This document shows positions 1 through 10,647 of a stretch of DNA of 64,000 nt, one piece after another (position 1 is the first letter of the stretch; each line of letters starts with the position of its first letter). Where the stretch lies: positions 6,062,001 through 6,126,000 of the forward strand of contig OW051494.1 of NCBI GenBank assembly GCA_932521035.1, read 5' to 3'. The DNA is from Oscheius dolichura (taxonomy: Eukaryota > Nematoda > Chromadorea > Rhabditida > Rhabditidae). Made by a program: the position numbers and the translations under genes. The notes beneath the pieces were generated by a model. The model saw only the letters and a list, made by a program, of their open reading frames with translations, was not told the DNA's origin and did no database searches.

Positions 1-787
1 TCCGCCCTCGTTGGCCAATTTGACAAGGGAGACCTTGAAGAAGGCTTCGACGGCGGGCGGAGCGGGAGGACGGGCGGAGCGGGAGTCGTCCTCGTTGGAG
101 ATGGCGAATATTCTGAGCAGAGCAGGGTAAGAGGGGGCAGACGGGGGCCCTACTTGACTCGCAGGGTGGGGTGGCTGGTCCGGCACTTGACGACGTTACG
201 TGCCCGGTGGATGAGGGGGGCCATGTCGATGTCCCTCTCGTCGGCGATGCCCGGAACGGCCCTCGGCCACTCGACTACTATCGACCTGTAAGGGGAATTG
301 GCCGAGACGGGGGACAGCCCCACTCCTGGATGATCTGCTCGATCAACTTGAGCTGTGCCGGGTGCTCCTCTGTGTTCATCGGGGCATTGGAGACCTTGCT
401 GTAGAAGGAGGAGAACCTGCAAATCCTCTGGTTGACGGCTGTTTTGGCATGTCCGTCAGACTCTTTGTTGACATTTTGATACCAGCGATGCGCCAAATTT
501 AGACTAATCACCCCCCGCCCGATAAGACTGACTCCTTCATCGGGTGATCATCCGCGATGGCCACTGGCTCCATCAGGAACGACCTCTTCCGCTGCCGCGC
601 CAAGAATTCCTTTTTCTTCTGCAGCAGCCGACCGAATTCCTGCTTCAACGCAAACATTCCTCCGGGTCGTTTTGTCTGAATTCTTTCTTTGGGGGAGCGA
701 GCTCAGCCACGTGGATACCTCGAGGATGTCGTCCAGCGAAGTAGCCCTCCTCTTTTGGGGCGCCACCGCCGGCGGCGAATGGATCAT
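1..787 (-). CDS. unrecognised protein, 5' part, runs off left edge
   Basis: A spliced reading frame runs from the ATG at 787 leftward out of the window. Exons join cleanly across short GT-AG introns (for example 718-676 and 532-504), giving about 215 residues inside the window. The product is basic near its start (KKKEFLARQRKR), then has a probably helical stretch (LIEQIIQE) and a segment ending HPTLRVKIFAISNEDD. No signal peptide or membrane segment is visible. A CTTCAG acceptor lies just before the ATG, so upstream exons or a spliced leader are possible. DNA is GC-rich, unlike the next gene. Family not recognised. Coding status is well supported by frame continuity over five exons. Confidence 0.6.
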
Positions 788-1528
788 TCTGAAGATAAGG
801 AATAGTTTAAATCAAAGTTCGGATAGATCTGGAGGGAGGGAGGGGAAGAGGAAGGAAGTGGGACAATGCTCGTTCTTCTTGTAGAGCGTATCAGTTGTTT
901 TGAGACTCTTCCCTTACAGTAAACTCTTCTCTTTGTGTGATACCAAGTACACCTTGGCTAACATTCCCTCCCTCGCCCATACCGCTGATAAAACTCGTCT
1001 TTATAAACACATATTATGCAGAGGATAAAATGCTCAGGGCGCCTTCTTTATGACGCAGCCATTAGATACCGCACTATGAGGGGCCAAAGCTTATCTGGCT
1101 ATTGGGCAGTGATTTGTGTAGATAAAACCACAATAAGGCAACTGGTGAAATTAAGACAAGCCACGATAAATCAAGCCTACGGAAAGACAGAGAAGGCGAC
1201 AAGAAGAGTATGAACCCATGTTTTGATAATTTGGAATGTTTGGATAGTTTCACAAGAGATGCGTCACTTGAATCAGAAGAGGTGTACTATGAAGGGAGCC
1301 TGAAGCGATACGACGCATTTTGGGCAACTTTCACACGATAACCATATCTTTGAGTCAATAGCAGAAATGCTGCAAACTGACTATTGACTGTGATTGCTAC
1401 GCCACATCACGATGGCAATTTACTAATAAAATCTTCATAATTCAATTAAACGATGAAGAAAAAAAAACAATGATACAGATCTGTAAGAGAAAACAGACAT
1501 TAACAAAAACGGATATTCATAATTCATC
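788..1528. other. intergenic stretch, no gene seen
   Basis: Composition changes here from GC-rich to AT-rich. Short open frames occur on both strands, but none continues through plausible introns. It probably holds the promoter of the leftmost gene and the 3' untranslated region of the Arg/Tyr/Ser-rich gene. Confidence 0.5.
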
Positions 1529-2039
1529 TCAGCGATCGCTCTGAAAGACTATATTTTATTTTGATAAAAATATGATGTCTTACCGATCGCATAGTATACA
1601 ATGGTCGTGGCCCTCCAAATCTATACGATTCATTGTTGTGTCTACTAGTACTGGTAGGATCCCGCCCGTCTCTATTATAAGAAGAGGCTCGATCGTCTCT
1701 TTTATAAGTAGAGTCCCGTTCGTCTCTACTATAAGAATGTCTGCCGTAGTCATTTGGCCGCTCATAATTAAAATCATTTCTAAAAAACCTTATGATAAAG
1801 AAGCTAAAAATCGAAAAATAAACCTTCTTGATGGCACGCTGTGTCCGGAACTAGAGCGATAATTGGAACCGGTAAATCGTCTAGAAGCCCGTTCTCTGTA
1901 TTGCGATGTATAACTATTTTCGAATCTTCTAGGCGTGCATCTATCATTTTCAACTTCTGGTCTGCTTATTGAAGCGTATTCGTAGTGTCCATCTTAAAAT
2001 TTAAAAATATTTAGCATATTACATGTTGGCACCTCTCAT
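1529..2039 (-). CDS. short Arg/Tyr/Ser-rich low-complexity protein
   Basis: ATG at 2039-2037, then exons joined by introns of 40-45 nt ending AAG, TAG and CAG, with stop at 1531-1529. The roughly 130-residue product is dominated by R, S, Y, D and N, with repeated units of the kind YSRDERD, YKRDD and YNRDGRD between about residues 80 and 110. The matching DNA is an imperfect tandem repeat near 1660-1745. Such composition is typical of RNA-binding or condensate-forming proteins, but no RRM or other fold is seen, so function is only inferred. It lies 132 bp downstream of the zinc-finger gene on the same strand, with a TTTTAAG acceptor upstream, so it may be the second gene of an operon. Upstream in-frame codons are open, so the start could be earlier. 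Confidence 0.5.
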
Positions 2040-2171
2040 AGTATCGCGATTCAGGAATGGCAATGGGGGGAAAGTAGGTTCATCAAATTGAACAAAGGAT
2101 CTGTTTGGGTTTACAAAAGGAAAATGCGAAGAATGGCTTGTACAGTTCTTAAAACGATCAATTATAATTAT

Positions 2172-4358
2172 TTATATGTTCCCTACTTGAACTAGAGGAT
2201 TACTATCGTCACCTTCCAGTTGAACCTCAGCCTGTTGGAAAGGGCTATCAATAAACACGGATACACCTACCTTAATATCATCTCGATTCTTCAAGGTGTT
2301 TTCCATTTGATGCTGATTTGTAAATTCTTCGTTTGCCTTGTTCATTTCCTAATTTAACTTTCTGCAATGAACGTCTTAATATACCAACTTTTGAGGTTTC
2401 AGTTTCCGCTTGCGAAAACTCTTCTGTTCCCAAACAAGGCGCCATACTAGAGTGGCTCGGTTCCTTAGCAATGCTCTTTATATCTTCTGTGGCAAACTCG
2501 AGGGGAGCATCCCTTCCATCGTTTTCGCTAATCTGTTATCAATATACATGATTTCCATCCCCTTTACCTCTGTTGCAACCACTTCCTCGCTCGGTGATTC
2601 TTTGTTATCCGAACCCTCGCAAGGTACCTCTGCAATTTGTAAGGTTGAACACCCCTAAAATGGATATACAGAAATTAAAAAAGTAAAGACCTCGTTAGAG
2701 TCACTAGATTCGGATAATCGTCGTAAAGGCATACTTCTTAGATTTTTCTGAAAAGCAAAAAATATAGGGGCATTCAGTGATCGATTAACCTGAGAAAGCC
2801 TTTCTCTAAGTCCAGTGAGCAGTTGCGGTGATGTTGATGCCGTTGACTTTTTACTATCTTGATTATGGTAATAAGCAGGGACGGCACAAGGAAAGCATTT
2901 ATCAACTAAATTCTCTACGTAACCATTGTGTTTCTTGAATTTCTGTTCAAATTCAGACCGTAGCTGAAGATTCTCAATTGACTGATGACCCTTCATCAAA
3001 TTATGTTCATTCTAAAAATGTTGATTGAATGCAATGTATTTATACCTTTAAATGCTTAGTGATTTTGTGACCTGTGATACCAGAAAAGGTGCAATTTTCT
3101 ATGGGACACTCAATCCGTTTAAGAACGTGTGTATCGTAAACGTGATTTCGTCGGAAATTGAAAAAAAAATTTATGTAGTGAAGATATAAAACCTGCTTCT
3201 TCGAACTACCTTCTGGCATTCTTGACATTGTACGTCACTGTATGAAAAATCAGCAAATGCTCGTTTCATCTATAGCTTTAGTTTTTCTACTATTATGTAT
3301 AACAAACCGCCGTTTCCAGAAGGTTAATATAATCTTCATCTGTATGATTGGATCCTAGGTGCGACTTAGACACATGATCTTTACGAGCCACTACATACAT
3401 ATATATATATATATATATAGTTAACTTTAATACATACCGTAACCCATATCTACGTCTTTTTTACAGATCCCACAGGCGACCTTTGCAATATCACTATTGG
3501 CAGTTTGATTGAGAGACTGCGGAACGGGCTGAAATGCAGTTATAGAAAGCAGAGCGTTTGTAGGAAATTACCTGCTTAGGTTCCGAGCTTTTTGATTCCG
3601 ACGCTCCGGAGCTTACAGATGTGTTCTTTACTCGCCTTCGCTTTTCTGAGGAACGTTCTATATATATAACAGTATATTAAACCTTGTGCGACGTCGGATT
3701 GTGGAATGTCATTGTCAATAATAGTATCTGGTAGTCCACGCTTTTGTGCCTTACTTCTGTGCAGGATATTCAGAAATATAGGAAGTATGAAAAAAAAACT
3801 CACGGCTTGACTTTCTTCAGATCTTTTTTGTATGCTCCTAGTTGTTTTGGGCTTGTGGAGTGCTGTATCGGATGTTCACTTATTTTTTTCTCGCTGTAAG
3901 TGCGTTTCCAAATATCTCGCAACTTACAGTTCAGCGTTGCATTTTCTTCTTCCTGCTATAACAACATCAATATCGTGAGTCTTCAAAAATTCGTTGTCTT
4001 TTAGTATTGTCGCCAACATCATCTCGCAGTAAGGCTTCGATTCGGTCTACATAAAAACCGTTAGGCAACGTTACATACTTACATTAAAAACATGATCATG
4101 CCCTTCCTTCTCGCAATGTTCTTCTCTTTCAGATTCCGTGAAAAACTTCTTTTTACACGACTTACAGGGATATTTTCTAAATGAATATGTTGAAGATCAA
4201 GATTTAGGAACCTGTAATCAAGATGACGATTTAAGTGATCCACAAGAGCTTCTTTTGTTTGTGATAGTTTTCCACATAATTGGCACTGTAGATGACATAT
4301 TTCTCTACAATCGCTGCATATACAGATATACAAGCCAAAGAACTCACGGATCAGACAT
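2172..4358 (-). CDS. multi C2H2 zinc-finger nuclear protein
   Basis: Exon 1 is a micro-exon (MSDP) followed by a 32-nt intron. C2H2-type fingers then follow: CQLCGKLSQTKEALVDH, YPCKSCKKKFFTE, CGICKKDVDMGY, CQECQK...H....H and IECPIENCTFSG. A basic, probably nuclear-localising segment (SSEKRRRVKN) lies between fingers 2 and 3. The C-terminal third is acidic and Ser-rich. About a dozen short introns are needed. The intron at 3192-3158 keeps the frame only if it ends AA instead of AG (see findings). Frame continuity and finger spacing make a real gene very likely. Role (DNA or RNA binding) is inferred from the fingers. I do not recognise an orthologue. The last two exons could be arranged differently, moving the stop to 2278. 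Confidence 0.75.
3399..3419. repeat. AT dinucleotide microsatellite
   Basis: About ten uninterrupted AT units lie inside an intron of the zinc-finger gene, just upstream (in the transcript) of its acceptor. Confidence 0.9.
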
Positions 4359-4596
4359 TATTTTTGCAATATACCTCGAGAAAAGAGGCCTCTTTTCTCC
4401 TAAAGTTAGAAATTGTGAAGTGTCAATTGGTTGTGACTTTTTGAGAGAAATTGGTCCCCTTTGAGCGAAAAATAAAAAGTACGTAGCTCGGCGGGAATTT
4501 CTGTTATTCAAATTCAGCAGACTCAAAAAGTCGCATCTGGCAAAACAAAGCGTTGTTTTTCTTCGTTTATTGCCGTTGGTTACAGATAGATTTTAG

Positions 4597-6547
4597 ATGG
4601 ACACGATACTTCCTTCTGGCAAGAAGATAGGAGATCTTAAAGTTTCGCAGCTCAAGAAAGAGTTGGCAAAACGACGTTTCTCCACAATTGGAAAAAAATC
4701 TGAGCTAGCTGAACGTTTGATTCAGGTGGGTAAAGACATTTATACAGCTAATTCAAAATATTGTTTGAACATTTGAAAGCATCAGTTTGTTATTATTATT
4801 TCTTTTATTTAAATATACAATAATTAGTATTGCAGTCACTAATTGAAGAAAATGATCAAATGGATGCAGAGGAGATGTCATGTGTGCAAGGTTTGCCTTT
4901 GCTTGAATTGATGTCGTCTTTTTTTTAGAAAATGACCAAGCTACTCCACTCAAAAGCATTAACGTATTTGATGATGCGCAGATCAGAAAATCATCCCGTG
5001 CAGAAAGATATGCAAAGCCAGCAGATACTGAAACAGAAAACAGTGATATTGACCGTTTACAGTTACTTTAATATACATATACAGATAATTCATTCTTATC
5101 AGAAGATGAAGATAATGATACTGTTCGTGGAGTGAGGCGCAGCTCATCAATTCGTAGAAGTGTTTTTAAAAGTCTTGGTATTTTTTTTGCCTAACTATGG
5201 CTAAGTTACTATAGGACTAGAAAACGAGGCATCACTTCTTCAATCGTCTACAACTCCAGATAGAGCAACGAAGAGAATAAATTGTGTGGCCCTACGCACA
5301 AGATCTCGAAGTCGTGAGCGCACCGTAGACATCTCACCGGACAGATCAAGGTAGTTTTCTACTGTGTTGGTTTCATGATTTGCAGGATTCTTGAAGCCTT
5401 ATCTACTCCAAAATCTAGCCACACTATTAGAACACCTGGGTAATTCAATATGTGTTCGTTTCTTTCACCACTTACAGACGTAGTACTAGCAGTATTAGGC
5501 GTAAAGTTATTAAAGAGCCAGCAAGCAGGCGCTCAGGGTCTGTTGAACCAGTCAATGCAAAGCAACAAACCATGAAAAGGAGATCGAACTCAATGGATCC
5601 AGCATCCGCTCGAAAACCACCTGTCCATCCCAGTTCTACTCGGCGCCATGGTGAATAATACAATTTTGCAACAAAAAATAAGACGTTCTTTTAGAGCGAG
5701 TCAATCGCTTTGCCGCTCAGCACCAAAAGCTCTTCGAAAGTCAAATGACGCTTGGAGAGCATAGAGATCACCTGCAACGTCGTCATCAAGAATTAACCCA
5801 AGGTGTGAGTGACGGATTGAAGGTGAGGTTTTTCAGTAAATGTGTATATTCCTTTCTAGCGCTTAGCCACTCCGAAGAAAGTAGTAGTTAATCGCATGCC
5901 AGTCAGAGTTACGGAAAATCTAAGAAGCAACACTGGGTATTTATGAAAATTTCGAAACTCATATTTAGATTCAAATTTGATACGGAAACCACTAAAAACG
6001 ATTTTAAATTTGGTGCACTAAATCCAGAAGACTACTCCAACATCCCTAAGAAGGTGACATTTTAATAAAGAGGTCACGCTCGCTTTATAGAAACCAACAT
6101 CCGTTCAGCGGACAGCAAATAAAATGATACCTCACCAAATTGATGCAAAGGCCTTGTCTAAGAATAATAGAAAAATCATAACCAAACCTCTAACGCGTCC
6201 CGCGGATGAAACTCGCATAGAGTATCTTGCTACCCCAAAAGGAAAAACGCCTGTGAAAAGTACACATTTTATATATGAATTACTTCGCATCTTCAGCACC
6301 ATCTCGACATGGCTATGCTCCTCATACAGGAGCACTAGGAAAATTCATCGACACATCAAAATTAAGTGATCGTGAGCTGGAGTTAGCTAGAGAAGCAGGA
6401 CTGGTCAAACAGACCTCAACGCGAAAAACTACGTATGTGATTTACCATATCTATTGTATTTGAACCACCGTTTGCAGAGAACAGCTGGAAAAGAACAAGA
6501 AGAAACGAGAAGATCTGCATAATTTACGCAGAAAATTAGATTTGTAA
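4597..6547 (+). CDS. NUSAP1: NuSAP-like SAP-domain microtubule-associated protein
   Basis: The ATG directly follows TTTTAG. Residues about 5-43 form a SAP domain (LKVSQLKKELAKRRFST, then KKSELAERLIQ). The middle is Ser/Arg-rich and basic. Then come a helical segment (AAQHQKLFESQMTLGEHRDHLQRR) and a block containing KPTSVQRTANKM. Near the end YAPHTGALGKF matches the conserved Y-x-PH-x-G-x-L motif of nucleolar and spindle-associated proteins, followed by a charged coiled coil. NuSAP binds chromatin and microtubules and organises the mitotic spindle. About 11 exons with 35-50-nt introns give roughly 450 residues, close to the family size. First of four plus-strand genes spaced 200-330 bp apart. 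Assignment rests on domain order and short motifs; another SAP protein is possible. Confidence 0.65.
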
Positions 6548-6580
6548 TTTATCATGTTCTACCATATATCAAATGTATTC

Positions 6581-6586
6581 AATAAA
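6581..6586 (+). terminator. polyadenylation signal of NUSAP1-like gene
   Basis: AATAAA 34 bp after the stop codon of the NuSAP-like gene. Confidence 0.6.
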
Positions 6587-6755
6587 ACAATTTAGAATGG
6601 TTTTTTTTTATTTTTGCCAACGACACATCGTTTAACTTGCTTGCTGGTATAGTTGCTCTAGTTATATCTAGTTATAAATCTAAACATTGCAGCAAAAAAC
6701 TTTCTGTAAAATCCACTTTCTATACATACATCTAATAGCTTTCGTCATTTTGAGA

Positions 6756-8645
6756 ATGGAAGTCTCTCACAAATCACAAGCAGATGAAAACAGGGAGAAG
6801 CAGAAAAAAGGACATAGAAGAATTGATGAACAAGGGGAGGTAAGACATTATTACACATTCAAAAAGTTAATTTATCCTTTAGGTCTCATATAAAAAAGTT
6901 CCTACTAATGCATTAATGAGCGCAATTCAACTAGGTATAGCCAATTCAATCGGTAGCTTGGCATCACTGCCCCAACGAGATCTTCTTCTTCAAGACTTCG
7001 AGAAGGTAGAATCCGTAACATTTCCATCGTAAGGTTTTTCCGCTTATGCTCTTTTCTTTTACAATACTCGTATATGTAAATTTTGCAGACAAGGTTCTCC
7101 GCTAACACCATCACATTCTTTCGGTGACTACCGTTTCAAGACATACGCGCCAATAGCTTTCCGTTATTTTAGAGATCTTTTTAACATCAAACCAGTGGAT
7201 TTCTTGGTAACTCAGATACATTTACTAAACTATTATGTGTATATAGCGTTCAATATGTACAGAACCATTGCACGAGCTTTCTAATGCTGGAGCATCGGGT
7301 TCTATATTCTATGTTTCGTTCAATGATCAATTTATTATAAAAACGGTACAACATAAAGAAGCAGAATTTCTACAAAAATTGCTTCCAGGATATTATATGG
7401 TTAGTGCGTATATCTTTTTAACTTGTAGTTAGTACAGAATCTTCAACAGAACAAAAATACATTTCTCCCAAAATTCTATGGACTTTATTGCTATCAAGTT
7501 GGTTTATTTTCCTTTTAATTAATAGTTTTTGCGCTATTTTAGAGTTTGGGAAAAAACATTCGCTTACTGGTTATGAATAATCTTTTACCTCAGTCTGTTA
7601 TCATGCATGAAAAATACGATATCAAAGGATCGACATACAAAAGATATGCATCAAAAACTGAGAGAGCTAAGGTACGCTGAAATTATTATTTTCTCATGAT
7701 GTCTTAGCCTCATCCAACGCTAAAAGATTTGGATTTTTTGGAGAATCACAAAGAAGGCCTCTCTATAGATGACAAATCGTGTGATTGGCTTTTAAAAACA
7801 ATCAGTCGTGATTGTCTCGTCCTTGAATCGTTTAAAATTATGGATTATTCACTACTTATAGGAATACACAATGAAGGAAAGGATATTCCTAATGTAGACG
7901 ATGAAGGTGCAACAAACGATGTCGCCAGAAAAGTACCCATTTTTCCCTCATCAATTAAAACAGATAGTGTAGAGTGCACCAGTAGATGATACTGCACAAC
8001 ATCCCCAGATATATGCCTGGAATTCCAATGGAGAAAGACTTGCTTTATATTTAGGTAATTTTCTCCATTTTTACATCTCAAACTTTTAAGGTATCATTGA
8101 CATTTTACAAAACTATAGACTTTTTAAAAAAGTGGAACATACGTGGAAATCTCTAATGCACGATGGGGTAAAGAGCCCCTAACAACCAGTATGCCTTGTT
8201 TTCCAGGCATCTGTGTCAGTGCATAACCCCAGTTTTTACGCGGAGCGCTTTCTAAGCTTCATAACTACTTCGGTATTTCATAAAAATAATAGTAAGTTTA
8301 TTATTGGCCACTTTTTAGCGCATTATAATGCAGTTAACAGCTGTTTCGACCGCGTGCAATACATTATTTTAGCCATAAAAACCCCGCAATCCAGACGACG
8401 TCTTAGAAAAAGCTTAGGAGACGATGAAATAGGATTTTCTGCACGCGATGTCACTCCAGTCGCTCCAGCTATAGGCCGACGAACATACCGGGATAATCTT
8501 CCTAATAGTGAAAAGGAAAAGAAAAAAGTACGAGGTTTTATTTGAATAATGCATTTATCTTTAGGTTGATCGTCTTTTTACAAGTAGCAAAATTAATCGG
8601 CCGGATCAAATACCAGAAGTTGAGATACTCAGTCCTACTTCCTAG
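6756..8645 (+). CDS. PIP5K1: phosphatidylinositol-4-phosphate 5-kinase, type I
   Basis: Makes PI(4,5)P2 from PI4P at membranes. The opening [17 protein letters not shown] and the start of the kinase core ([17 protein letters not shown]) are typical of type I enzymes. Later landmarks are [19 protein letters not shown] (nucleotide-binding lobe), [27 protein letters not shown] (catalytic segment with the MDYSL motif), [19 protein letters not shown] and [13 protein letters not shown]. The variable insert is short and the basic tail ends EVEILSPTS. Exons join across introns of 30-45 nt. The joins around 8280-8400 are the least certain, because several acceptors keep a frame open. Start chosen for the Met before the conserved block, 208 bp after the NuSAP-like gene. 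Corresponds to C. elegans ppk-1. Family call is very secure. Confidence 0.93.
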
Positions 8646-8876
8646 CAAATTTCTTGGTTATTTCCTATTTTTTACAATCTCCGATATGTATTTCCTTAAG
8701 AGATATGAGTGTATATGCGGGTACTAGAGATATTTCCACGTTTTTACGACGATCATTTGTCTTTCCACTTTCTGCAGTTGTGATAAAATGATTTTTTTAA
8801 CCTTTTCACCGTCTGCACGTTGTTTCATATTAATATCGTTTTTATTAATCGAATGATTAAACTTATCGATGTTCAG

Positions 8877-10319
8877 ATGACAACAAAGAAGAAGCAAAAG
8901 AAGAACGAAGATTTTAAAAAAGTGAAGCTGAAAGTAGGGAAGAAGTTAAAAAAGACAGCAACAACGGATGCTACTATTACTGGTATTGTGGACCCCATTA
9001 AACCGATTTATTACTTTCTTTCAATTCTAGCTAAAAAGATCATCATAACATCACAGTTGAGCGAGAAGGTAAACGGAGATGACAATCCGTTATCATTTAG
9101 AGGATTATCATTAGACGAACTTTGTAATCAATTAGGTCATTTTAACAAGGTTAGTAGTTAACTAACAATGTGCCAGTTTATAGAATATCCGAAAAGAAGC
9201 CTTAATTGGTACAAAACAGCTGCTATCTTCACGACCGGATCTCATTGTTATTCATTTACGTACGTTGATTCCATCTGTTGGCCGTCTCCTGAATGAATCC
9301 GTAAGCTTTTTCTATCTTCAACATTAAAATTATAGAATACATTACGTTATGTTTTAGGCATCTGATCCCAGCCTGAATAGTCACTTAAAAGCTCTTTTCA
9401 CAATCATTTGCACAGTTGAGGAAACATCGATTAGTGCTCATTTTACTCTTCTTATGGCTCACACACTCCACGCTTTAACAAATATGGAAGTCCGGTTAGT
9501 TAAATGCTTATATTATGTCATTTCTCTTCAGAACGCGGGCTTTGGCCTTCTCAATTCTTTCTATTTTAATGAGCAAATACCCCCGACTATGTAAAGGCAG
9601 CTCGGAGCTATTTACAACGTGAGTTTTAGCAGCCTTCTGTATTCCAAGATTTCATAGATTTGTGAAATTCCTCTCTAGCTCACGTAAACCGGTGTGGAAT
9701 TCGCCTAAATTTTTAAATAATATTCTTATTTTTCTTTCTGTGAGTATTTTTTAGTTATATAGATCTTGACAATTTCCAGATTTATGAGTCTGCCAAAACT
9801 AGCGGATCGGTTCAGCCTCTTGAGGCATCGCTGTCTATTGAAAATGCCTTTTTATCTAAACATATAAATTTATTGGACTGCAACATCAAAACAGTTACCT
9901 TCGTTTTTTATTTTTTCCAACATACTAATTATTTAGGAAGGTCCATTCGATTTTGCAGTTTTGTCAAAAAATAGTTTTGTATGTGCCTCGCCTTTTGAGC
10001 TACCGGACAATCTTATTGTGTTAAGTGAATCGCTAACTCCTGTTGTGACTACAGCTTTACTCGAAGATCATGGTGGAGCGTTTTTAAACGTAACGTTAGC
10101 AATTGTTGAAGCGGTTAGTTTAATCTATTTTTTATTTGTATCCGGCGCCCTTTATCATCATATACCTAGGCTGGAAGAATTGCGAATAAACAAGCCAATT
10201 CATTTCTTATCACCGATTTCAAGAAAAAACTGAACGATATTTGGCTGCCTGTAAAGAAAGCTGCATTTTCTCGAAAAAGTGATAGGATTCGGCAAGCTGT
10301 CAATTGGATGAGCATATAA
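8877..10319 (+). CDS. TEX10: TEX10/IPI1-like ribosome-biogenesis protein
   Basis: The ATG directly follows GTTCAG. The N-terminus KNEDFKKVKLKVGKKLKK is the hallmark opening of the IPI1/TEX10 family. An armadillo-like helical body follows, including SFRGLSLDELCNQLGHFN, RKEALIGTKQLLSSRPDLI and HLRTLIPSVGRLLNE. IPI1/TEX10 works with PELP1 and WDR18 (the Rix1 complex) in maturation of the large ribosomal subunit in the nucleolus. About ten exons encode roughly 400 residues, shorter than human TEX10 and closer to fungal IPI1. Stop at 10317-10319. It lies 231 bp downstream of PIP5K on the same strand, consistent with one operon. Confidence 0.85.
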
Positions 10320-10647
10320 AATTGTATCTGTTATTTGTTATTTTGTTTCCATAGTTTATGAAACTTTAAAGAAAAAATCCGTTTTCCTAATGTTTATGCT
10401 GTTCTTTCATCAGAGTTCATGTCTAAAGCAAACAGTTGCAGATGTTCGACGCTTATCGTTGATCTTTTGCAACTCCGAGAATTGATGACAAAAGGCGGAC
10501 ACTAAAGTTATTTAGCGTATGCCTACCTCTTGGCCGAATTATAACGGACCCAGAACACAGTCGTGTTTTTTTTGCTGAAATTAATAATTACCAGCTTCCC
10601 ATTGTTGTCAACGGTTTACTTCTATTTCAGTACACCTTATGTTTTAG
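10320..10647. other. intergenic stretch between TEX10-like and ABCB6 genes
   Basis: Contains several acceptor-like TTTCAG and GTTGCAG sites and a 24-codon plus-strand frame starting MSKANSCRCS near 10420. I could not extend it into a gene. It ends in TTTTAG touching the ABCB6 start codon. Confidence 0.4.
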
